Positions 1 to 6,428 of a DNA stretch of 7,023 nucleotides are shown here, piece by piece. Both the position numbers and the translations under genes were made by a program. The DNA comes from Rhodospirillales bacterium (GTDB taxonomy: Bacteria > Pseudomonadota > Alphaproteobacteria > Micavibrionales > UBA2020). The DNA is taken from assembly GCA_023266795.1 (NCBI GenBank), contig JAHFPI010000095.1, forward strand, positions 1-7,023, given 5' to 3'. Within the stretch, counting starts at the first letter, position 1; every line of letters begins with the position of its first letter. The notes under the pieces are model-generated. The model did not search any database, had not been told where the DNA came from, and saw only the letters and a list, made by a program, of their open reading frames with translations.

Positions 1-1296
1 CTGATTCAGGTGCTTTCCACCAACGGCGATACCTTCCTCGGCGGCGAGGACTTCGACGCGCGCATCATGGACCACCTTATCGAAGCCCTGAAGCAGGAAA
101 CCGGCCTTGACCTGAAAGCAGGCAGCGACGACAACACCGTTAAAGCGCTGCAACGCCTGAAAGACGCCGCCGAAAAAGCCAAGATCGAGCTGTCTTCACA
201 GGATAGCGTTGAAATCAGCATCCCCTTTATCGGTAAAGATTCGGAAGGCGAGGACATCAATTTCGAGCACACCCTCACCCGCAGCAAGCTGGAACAGCTG
301 GTGCAGGACCTGATCGACAAGACCAAAGGCCCCTGCCTGAAAGCTCTGGCGGATGCCGGGCTGAAGCCGGAAGATATTGATGACGTCCTGCTGGTCGGCG
401 CGCAGACCCGCATGCCGAAAGTCGTTGAAACAGTTAAAGCCCTCTTCAAAAAAGAGCCGCGCAAGGACATCAGCGTTCAGGAAATCGTCGCCATGGGCGC
501 CAGCATTCAGGGCGCCATTCTCGACGGCAAGGTTGAAAATGTCCTGCTGCTGGACGTTATCCCGCTCACTATCGGCATCCGCACGGCGGGTGACGTCATG
601 GGCAAGATGATCCCCCGCAACTCGACCATCCCGACCGAAGCCAAGGATGTATTCTCCACCGCCGAGGCCAATCAGCGCAACGTCTCCATCAAGGTTTATC
701 AGGGAGAGCGCGAAGTTGCGAGCCAGAACAAGCTCCTCGGCGAATTCACGCTGGATGGCATTCCCCCGGCCCCGCAGGGCGTGCCGCAAATCGAAGTGAC
801 CTTCAGCATCGATGCGGACGGCGTTCTGCAGGTTCAGGCGAAAGACCTGAAGACAGGCCGCGCCCAGAAAATCACCGTCAAGGCTAATGGCGGCCTTTCC
901 GATGCGGAAGTCGCAAACATGCTGAAAGACGCGGAAAAGAACGCTGAAGCCGACCGTATTTTCAAGGAAAGGCAGATGGCTGGCGTTATGGCGGCAGAAG
1001 TGCTGAAAGATGCCGAAATGGATGAAAAGGAAGAATACTTCCAGAAGGCTCCGGCAGATCTACAGGAAGCTTTCCGTGAAACCGTGAAAGAGCTGACTGA
1101 AGCCGTAGCCCAAAAAGACATCACCGTCATGATTGAAAAAACCCAGAAGCTGCAATGCGTTCGGACGGCGATTGGCGAAGCGTTCTATAAAGCCTCGCAG
1201 GATGAGGGCGCAACGGAAACTCCAGCGGAAGAAGCTCCGAAGGCGGAGGAAACTCCGAAACCGGCGACCAAGAAGGCAACACCGTCAGGCCCCTGA
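1..1296 (+). CDS. DnaK-like Hsp70 chaperone, 5'-truncated by window edge
   Basis: Hsp70 proteins bind exposed hydrophobic peptides in an ATP-driven cycle, usually with DnaJ and GrpE in the cytoplasm. The reading frame is open from base 1 and shows 431 residues. About 214 N-terminal residues, by comparison with E. coli DnaK from memory, lie off the left edge, so the GTG at 10 is an internal Val codon. Visible in order: the NGDTFLGGEDFD motif of the ATPase domain (visible residues 8-19), the adenosine-site region LLVGAQTRMP (130-139), the hydrophobic interdomain linker VLLLDV (181-186), the peptide-binding beta domain with FSTAEANQ and PQIEVTF, a helical lid and a 31-residue Ala/Pro/Lys/Glu tail. 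Oddities: the usual LVGGxTRxP reads LVGAQTRMP, the usual NPDE reads SVQE, GIET reads GIRT, and the DAEFEEV-type C-terminus is missing. HscA is the alternative; the beta domain reads as DnaK to me. The family assignment is firm, but a housekeeping dnaK role is doubtful, so no symbol is given. Confidence 0.93.
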   Translation: MIQVLSTNGDTFLGGEDFDARIMDHLIEALKQETGLDLKAGSDDNTVKALQRLKDAAEKAKIELSSQDSVEISIPFIGKDSEGEDINFEHTLTRSKLEQLVQDLIDKTKGPCLKALADAGLKPEDIDDVLLVGAQTRMPKVVETVKALFKKEPRKDISVQEIVAMGASIQGAILDGKVENVLLLDVIPLTIGIRTAGDVMGKMIPRNSTIPTEAKDVFSTAEANQRNVSIKVYQGEREVASQNKLLGEFTLDGIPPAPQGVPQIEVTFSIDADGVLQVQAKDLKTGRAQKITVKANGGLSDAEVANMLKDAEKNAEADRIFKERQMAGVMAAEVLKDAEMDEKEEYFQKAPADLQEAFRETVKELTEAVAQKDITVMIEKTQKLQCVRTAIGEAFYKASQDEGATETPAEEAPKAEETPKPATKKATPSGP

Positions 1297-1312
1297 TTTT
1301 CAACCATTAACT

Positions 1313-1317
1313 GAGGA
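1313..1317 (+). promoter_or_regulatory. Ribosome binding site of the 82-codon gene
   Basis: A GAGGA Shine-Dalgarno core sits 7 bases before the ATG at 1325. It decides the start: the same frame is open upstream to 1133, but that part overlaps the dnaK-like gene in another frame and encodes an implausibly Arg-rich stretch. Confidence 0.7.
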
Positions 1318-1324
1318 CAAAAAA

Positions 1325-1573
1325 ATGAACTTATCAGATAAAAACAGACTGACAGAGGCTTTTAGAAAGGCCGTGAATAATAATCCCAAAGCCGATTTGC
1401 CCATCAGGGAAGGCTTCTTCGATAACGAGGGAAAGCCGCTGACCCTGCGCAAGGCCGTCGAGCATTCACTTGAATCAGGCGAGCTTTTCGAAGTTCTTGA
1501 TAAGGCCATCGCAAGCGGTCAAACGACTGTCGATAAGATCATCAAGAAACTTGAATCCGGCACCGGACTTTAA
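1325..1573 (+). CDS. Small hypothetical protein (82 aa) downstream of dnaK-like gene
   Basis: I do not recognise this family. The ATG at 1325 follows a GAGGA ribosome binding site and begins 28 bases after the dnaK-like stop, with no visible promoter or terminator between them, so the two genes are probably co-transcribed. The product is 82 residues, soluble and highly charged, with no Cys, no signal peptide and no membrane segment. Residues 4-18 look helical and basic. A Pro/Gly-containing middle (21-39, with DLPIREGFF and NEGKPLT) is followed by a likely long amphipathic helical region (40-77) rich in Leu, Glu and Lys. A canonical dnaK is often followed by dnaJ; this protein has no J-domain and no HPD motif. 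An accessory role with the chaperone is only a guess from position. The downstream end lies 18 bases before an inverted repeat. Confidence 0.8.
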   Translation: MNLSDKNRLTEAFRKAVNNNPKADLPIREGFFDNEGKPLTLRKAVEHSLESGELFEVLDKAIASGQTTVDKIIKKLESGTGL

Positions 1574-1591
1574 GCTTTAAGCAACATCCTT

Positions 1592-1617
1592 CTGACGCCC
1601 TGATTTCAGGGCGTCAG
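1592..1617. terminator. Inverted repeat between convergent genes, possible bidirectional terminator
   Basis: A perfect 11-bp stem (1592-1602 with 1607-1617, mostly G/C) encloses a 4-base loop, ATTT, at 1603-1606. On the + strand it lies 18 bases after the stop of the 82-codon gene. On the - strand it covers the last codons and the stop of the asmA-family gene. Neither strand has a clear U-tract after the stem, so it is not a textbook intrinsic terminator. It could still halt or protect the 3' ends of both convergent transcripts. Confidence 0.5.
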
Positions 1618-4425
1618 GGGAGTTGGCGCTCCCGTGTCTTTCGGCATCAGTTCCTGCATCTCCATTTGCAATAGTTTTTTATTGATAACGTCCGGCTGCG
1701 GCGGCGATGGTGGCTGTGCAGGAGGCGTAGGCTGCTGATGCGGTTGTTCGCTCTCGTCCAGACGCTTCAGAATGTCCTTGATAGGCCCTTTATCAACTGG
1801 CGGTGCTGGTGAGGCAACCGGCGGCACCGGTACCGGCGCAGGGTTGTTTTTAATGATAAACTTCCCGATCGGATGGCTGTCAACCGTATAATCCGGCATT
1901 TCCGCTGTACGCAGAACTTTTAAGGCCGGAAATCCCTCCGGTTTGCCAAGCTGCAGCTCCCCCGAAAGATCAAAGCTGCCTGCCGGTACATCCGCCGCCC
2001 CTGTAACAGCCATTTCTCCGGATGCATTCGACAGGCTCATCTTTTCAATGGAAAGTTTGCCATGATCCACCTTCAGGCGTCCCTGAACGTCTTTAAAGGT
2101 CGTAGAGCCATTATCACGCAGAAGATTGTCGATCTGCAGTTGAAGGTCAGCAGGCACTTCCTTCATCTGATGCACAGCGTCTCCCAGCTTGTCAAAATTA
2201 AATTTTTCGACGGTCACATTACCGTTCTGAATACCGCCCGCGCCCGATAAGCTGCCCGGTGCGTTGTCCAGAGATGTCAGGTCGAAATCAATATCTCCCG
2301 TCCCTGCCGGAAAAACCTTGAAACCCATTTGACTTCCCAATAAACGCAGATCGGCCTGTTTCAGGTTTCCTTTAAAACCGGATGACCATACCGCCGCCTG
2401 TTCCTGACGGATAAACGTGAGAGCCGCATTCAGCTGCCCGCTCCATACCGTTCCTTCCAGTCCGGAAATCTTCACGGAGGAAGGATCCGCTTCGACCGTC
2501 ATAGCGGAGCGGAAAATATGCAGGCCCTGCCATACGAGATCATCGCCGCCGCCCTGCGCGGTAAAGGTATATTTCAGCGAATCTCCTTTAATACCACCCT
2601 TAAGAGCAAAATTTTCCCATGACATCCCCAGCGGCGGCAGGTCAATATTGAGCGCCTTGGCCACATCCGCCACACGCGCCGCCTGCACCGTATAAGTAAT
2701 ATCCATGCCGGACAGCGGCGCCAAAGATGCCACATGCCCCTTCAGGGTAAAATTCTCCTTATCGGACAAGGCACCGTCCAGCTCCACGATATCCAACCCC
2801 TGCTCGCCGGTCTTTCCCTTGAAAGTCATGCCGGCAATCCTGAGGCCGCCTTTTGTATAATTTTTTGCCGTAAACTCCATATCCGCCGAGGATTTCATGA
2901 GCGCATGGAGAAAGCCGTCATAGGCATCCGCAGGGAAAGCGGCATCATCCCAGTCCGAAAAATTCAGCTTGGCCGTAAAATTCGGCTTTGGCAGCGACCG
3001 GTCGATATTCAGCACGCCGGTAATTTTTGTCCTGTCGCCGACAGTCGCGTCCATATTGAAAAAGCTGATACTGGCGGGCGAAACCTGAAGGCTGCCGGCC
3101 AATGCAAACTTTTTGACAGGGCCTGAACCGCCAAGGGATTTAAAGATGCTGCTATCGGCCGGAGCAAAGGCGTCAACCAGTTTGCCCAGATCATCCGTCG
3201 TGACCTGCAACGCCGTATAGGCGCCGCTGTCCGTTTTCGGCGTGACGGTTCCGGAAAGCTTGATCTGCGAATTTCCCGGCAGGCTGACCTGCGCCGACTT
3301 GATCGCCCATTCCTTCTGGTTGAAGGCCGTGGAAATATCCACACTTCCCAGACGCCAGCCGTCCCAGACGATGTTTTTCCCTTTGAAATGCAGCTTTCCC
3401 TCAAAGTCCTCCGGAGCTGCCATATAGGTATCAGCAGGCTTCTCTGTGGCCGTCAGGTTGTTGCCTTCCAGATCAACAATGACGGAAGGCTTGCCGTTGC
3501 GGGAGAATTGTACGGATAGCTTTCCCCGTAAATCGCCCGACTGGCCGAATTTGGCTTTGATATCATTCAGCACAAACTGGTCGCCCTTAAACTCAAAGGT
3601 GCCGGTCATATCAACGCTATCATGCATAAACCCGAGGGCATTCAGGGCTTTGATGTTAAGAAGGCCGCCCGGATTGTTCCCCGTTACCGATGCCTCGCCC
3701 TGAATATCAAGACCCGATTGCAGATCCATGACGCCGTTGATATCCACCTGCGGCAATCCCTCGACGGGCTTAAAGGCAATATGCACTGGAGCTGACATCG
3801 TTTTATCGTAAACACCGGTGTCCATATCAAGCTTCACCTGTGCCTTCTGGTACTGCATATCACCGCTAATACCATACGGGCCCAGCAGCGTATCCGCCGT
3901 CACGGCAAGATTCATGTTCTCGATGCTTCTCTGCGATCCGGTCTGCTGGTTGATATAATTAAGCGTGCCGTTCGTGATCATCACCTGATTCAGCCGGATG
4001 GCGGCCGCCGTAACGCCAAGGCCTGTACCGTCCGCTAAAACGCCCGACCAGTTTGCCTTGCCTTCGGCGGAAATTTCAAGATTCAGGACAGGGTCAGTGA
4101 GGCTGATATTTTCGACCTCAATCCTGCCTTCCAGCAACGGTTCCAGCTTTATACGGGCGTTCAGAGATTTCAGGGTTATCAGGGAACCGGCTTTCGAACC
4201 TGCCGCGTTCGCCACCGTTACCGATTCCATCGTCATTTCCGGCTGGGGCAGTATCCTGAATGAAATGTTTCCCGCCACATCGACTTTACGCTGAAAATAA
4301 GGGGATATCTGCGCCAGAACATCGGCTTTGTGCTGGTTCCAGTCTATAAAGCTCGGCGCGATCAGGCACGCAAGCAGCAAAGATGTGCCCACATAAAACA
4401 GCCATGTCACAAGACGCTTCATCAT
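1606..4425 (-). CDS. AsmA family protein (939 aa)
   Basis: AsmA-family proteins are large, membrane-anchored, beta-rich proteins of the Gram-negative envelope. Relatives such as TamB and YhdP are implicated in moving phospholipid to the outer membrane, and E. coli AsmA affects outer-membrane protein assembly and LPS levels. Here a basic start (MMKR) and a hydrophobic segment at about residues 5-24 are followed by PSFIDWN (24-30), typical of the family's N-terminus. Next comes the characteristic region with RKVDVAGNISFRILPQPEM (46-64) and Leu/Asn-rich beta repeats. The remaining ~700 residues are repetitive beta-strand patterns. The C-terminus (from about 851) is rich in proline, with dense runs at 862-876 and 895-911. 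The ATG at 4425 overlaps the lpxB stop as ATGA; a second ATG follows directly at 4422. The first ATG is chosen for the overlap. There is no strong ribosome site, so coupling to lpxB is likely. Residues 17-20 (LLAC) also resemble a weak lipobox. The family call is strong; the exact function is inferred. Confidence 0.92.
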   Translation of the reverse strand: MMKRLVTWLFYVGTSLLLACLIAPSFIDWNQHKADVLAQISPYFQRKVDVAGNISFRILPQPEMTMESVTVANAAGSKAGSLITLKSLNARIKLEPLLEGRIEVENISLTDPVLNLEISAEGKANWSGVLADGTGLGVTAAAIRLNQVMITNGTLNYINQQTGSQRSIENMNLAVTADTLLGPYGISGDMQYQKAQVKLDMDTGVYDKTMSAPVHIAFKPVEGLPQVDINGVMDLQSGLDIQGEASVTGNNPGGLLNIKALNALGFMHDSVDMTGTFEFKGDQFVLNDIKAKFGQSGDLRGKLSVQFSRNGKPSVIVDLEGNNLTATEKPADTYMAAPEDFEGKLHFKGKNIVWDGWRLGSVDISTAFNQKEWAIKSAQVSLPGNSQIKLSGTVTPKTDSGAYTALQVTTDDLGKLVDAFAPADSSIFKSLGGSGPVKKFALAGSLQVSPASISFFNMDATVGDRTKITGVLNIDRSLPKPNFTAKLNFSDWDDAAFPADAYDGFLHALMKSSADMEFTAKNYTKGGLRIAGMTFKGKTGEQGLDIVELDGALSDKENFTLKGHVASLAPLSGMDITYTVQAARVADVAKALNIDLPPLGMSWENFALKGGIKGDSLKYTFTAQGGGDDLVWQGLHIFRSAMTVEADPSSVKISGLEGTVWSGQLNAALTFIRQEQAAVWSSGFKGNLKQADLRLLGSQMGFKVFPAGTGDIDFDLTSLDNAPGSLSGAGGIQNGNVTVEKFNFDKLGDAVHQMKEVPADLQLQIDNLLRDNGSTTFKDVQGRLKVDHGKLSIEKMSLSNASGEMAVTGAADVPAGSFDLSGELQLGKPEGFPALKVLRTAEMPDYTVDSHPIGKFIIKNNPAPVPVPPVASPAPPVDKGPIKDILKRLDESEQPHQQPTPPAQPPSPPQPDVINKKLLQMEMQELMPKDTGAPTPLTP

Positions 4426-5597
4426 GCCGTGCCGCCCGCCTCGTCGATAACCGACAGCACAGCCCTGGCAGCCTTCTGACTGGGGCTTACAGGATCCCCC
4501 AGACCAATCTGGATCAGGGCGGCGCGGAAATCCACAAGCTGCGCGGTGCGGGCATCTTTATTTTCCAGCAGCTTAAGCAGCTCCTGCGCCATCGCCTCCG
4601 GCTCGCATTGCTCCTGCAGCAATTCCGGCACGACCGACCGGTTGAGGAGAATATTGATTAAATTCGCATAGGGCGTTTTTATCAGGTGCCGCGCCAGCCA
4701 TGCCGAAAAACGGCTCATTTTATAAGCGATGATATGCGGCGTGTCCGTCAGGGCCAGCTCCAGCGATACCGTGCCGGAAGCCGCGAGGGCAATCGAGCTC
4801 GCCGCAAAACAGTCGAACTTATCCTCGTCCTGATCGACCAGAATCGGATTGATGCCCTTGCCGACAAAAAACTTTTCTATGTATTTTCTCAGGTGCGGCA
4901 GCGTCGGCACGACGATCACCGCATCCGGCCTGCTATGCAATATGATATCCGCCGTTTCGCTGAATTTCCCCAGCAGGCGCGACAGCTCGCTCATGCGGCT
5001 TCCCGGCAGCATACACAGGATCATCTGGGATTCCGTGATGCCGTATTTCCGGCGGAAACGCGCGCCATCCCCGCGCTGCGCCATGCGCTCCACGATCGAA
5101 TGGCCCACAAAAGTGGAGGATAACCCGTGCTTTTCAAAATAAGGCGGCTCGAACGGCAACAGCGTCAGCATGTGATCCAGAAATTGCGCCACCTTTTTGG
5201 CGCGCCCCGGACGCCATGCCCAGACGCTCGGCGCGACATAATGGATGCACGGAATGGATTTTGTTTTTTGTTTCACCTTTTTAACGACCCGGAAACAGAA
5301 ATCCGGCGAATCAATCGTAATGACGGCATCTGGTCTGGTTTTTATGATTTCATTGGCCGTCTGCCGGATGCGCGCAAGGATATGCAGTAATTTAGGCAAT
5401 ACTTCGGCGATGCCCATGACGGAAAGCTCTTCCATCGGAAAAAGGCTTTTAAGCCCTGCCGCCGCCATACGCCCCCCGCCGACGCCAATAAATTCAATAT
5501 CCGGACGCTGGCTGCGCAAGGCGCGCATCAGGCTGGCTCCCAGAAAATCACCGGAGGATTCTCCGGCGATCAGGAATATGAGGAGAGGCCTTTTCAT
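4422..5597 (-). CDS. lpxB: Lipid-A-disaccharide synthase LpxB
   Basis: LpxB (glycosyltransferase family GT19) is a peripheral inner-membrane enzyme. It joins UDP-2,3-diacylglucosamine to lipid X, forming the beta-1,6 lipid A disaccharide 1-phosphate and UDP. The 391-residue product has the usual family length (E. coli LpxB is 382). Visible motifs: AGESSGDFLGA (11-21), FIGVGGGRMAAAG (36-48), the ITIDSPDF region (93-100) with Asp96 matching the essential Asp of E. coli LpxB, VAPSVWAW (121-128), FVGHS (163-167), LPGSR (197-201) with the conserved Arg201, and ASGTVSLELAL (273-283). The ATG at 5597 overlaps the lpxI stop (ATGA), with a short AAGG upstream as a possible ribosome site; its own stop overlaps the asmA-family start in the same way. 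It lies directly after lpxI, whose product it uses. No key residue is missing. Identification is very secure. Confidence 0.98.
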   Translation of the reverse strand: MKRPLLIFLIAGESSGDFLGASLMRALRSQRPDIEFIGVGGGRMAAAGLKSLFPMEELSVMGIAEVLPKLLHILARIRQTANEIIKTRPDAVITIDSPDFCFRVVKKVKQKTKSIPCIHYVAPSVWAWRPGRAKKVAQFLDHMLTLLPFEPPYFEKHGLSSTFVGHSIVERMAQRGDGARFRRKYGITESQMILCMLPGSRMSELSRLLGKFSETADIILHSRPDAVIVVPTLPHLRKYIEKFFVGKGINPILVDQDEDKFDCFAASSIALAASGTVSLELALTDTPHIIAYKMSRFSAWLARHLIKTPYANLINILLNRSVVPELLQEQCEPEAMAQELLKLLENKDARTAQLVDFRAALIQIGLGDPVSPSQKAARAVLSVIDEAGGTA

Positions 5598-6427
5598 GGC
5601 GCCTTAAATCCCGTTACAAAGATGCCAAGCTTGTCGGCGGCGGAAATAACGGCCTCGCGATCCAGTATCAGGGAAGCGCCTGCCTCGATGGCGATGCCTT
5701 CCAGCCCCGCCTCATAGGCGAGCCGGATGGTGCGAAGGCCGATGGCCGGCAGGTCCATGCGCTTGTCCTGCTGCGGCTTGCAGGTTTTGACCAGTACGCC
5801 GCCATGCCCCTTGCGGCGCAGCGTACGGCACCGCTTCAGCAAAGCATCGGTGCCTTCCACGGCTTCAACGCCCAAAGCAATCCCCTGCTGTATAACCGCC
5901 GCCTGACCGACATCCAGTTGGCCCAGAGCTTTAACAACCTTAACGCCATAAGCCAGATCGGCGGCGTTTTCAGGTGAAAGGGCCTTTTTTGTCAGCACGC
6001 CTTCAGGCGTAATAAGTTGCGGTTCTATTTCGTGCGCGCCGACCAGTTTGAAGCCCTCTTTTTCGAACTCGGAGGCGACGGCACGTAGCAGCGTATCATC
6101 CCCCAAAGCCGAGCGCCCCAACCGCGCAAAAACCTGCAATGTGCGCCAGTCCGGCTTCATCTCCAGCAGGCCGGGACGCCGGACGGAGCCCGCCAGCACC
6201 AGCGTATCGACATTCTCCGCTTTGAGGATGTCGATTGCTTCGTTGATGGCGCCGACCCGCCCCCAGCGGTGTGGCACATCATTAAGGATATTTTTATCCG
6301 TCTGACCCTGCATGGCCAGCACAAAAAACGGTTTTTGGCCGCGCTGGCAGGCCTGAATGAGTTTCAGGGGCAACCCGCCGCCGCCGGCAATGATCCCCAG
6401 ACGTGACATGAGGCCAGGGTTCATCAT
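5594..6427 (-). CDS. lpxI: UDP-2,3-diacylglucosamine pyrophosphatase LpxI
   Basis: LpxI hydrolyses UDP-2,3-diacylglucosamine to lipid X and UMP. It replaces the unrelated LpxH in most alphaproteobacteria and acts at the cytoplasmic face of the inner membrane. With the ATG at 6427 the product is 277 residues, close to the Caulobacter enzyme. Visible motifs: LGIIAGGGGLP (10-20), LAGSVRRP (78-85), GDDTLLRAV (109-117), FEKEGFKLVGAHE (121-133), GQLDVGQAAV (169-178), VEAVEGTDALL (187-197), MDLPAIG (224-230) and LDREAVISAAD (255-265). The Asp in MDLP matches the catalytic Asp225 of Caulobacter LpxI. The start is uncertain. ATG 6427 lies one base after the lpxA stop; a second ATG is at 6424; ATG 6409 would give MSRLGIIAGGG, which fits the family N-terminus best. 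None has a well-spaced ribosome site, which suggests coupling to lpxA. The 3' end overlaps lpxB as ATGA. Confidence 0.95.
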   Translation of the reverse strand: MMNPGLMSRLGIIAGGGGLPLKLIQACQRGQKPFFVLAMQGQTDKNILNDVPHRWGRVGAINEAIDILKAENVDTLVLAGSVRRPGLLEMKPDWRTLQVFARLGRSALGDDTLLRAVASEFEKEGFKLVGAHEIEPQLITPEGVLTKKALSPENAADLAYGVKVVKALGQLDVGQAAVIQQGIALGVEAVEGTDALLKRCRTLRRKGHGGVLVKTCKPQQDKRMDLPAIGLRTIRLAYEAGLEGIAIEAGASLILDREAVISAADKLGIFVTGFKAP

Positions 6428-6428
6428 C

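Noticed and set aside
196..789. A 197-codon open frame on the - strand inside the dnaK-like gene
   Set aside because: It lies fully antisense to a strongly conserved coding region, has no recognisable motif, and is explained by the codon bias of the real gene.
1133..1324. Upstream extension of the 82-codon gene
   Set aside because: The extension overlaps the dnaK-like gene in another frame, is full of Arg and Lys from the shifted Glu/Ala/Lys codons, and a good ribosome site marks the ATG at 1325.
3009..3404. A 131-codon open frame on the - strand in another frame of the asmA-family gene
   Set aside because: It is an Arg/Ser-rich out-of-frame shadow of a continuous, well-supported coding sequence, and there is no sign of a frameshift.
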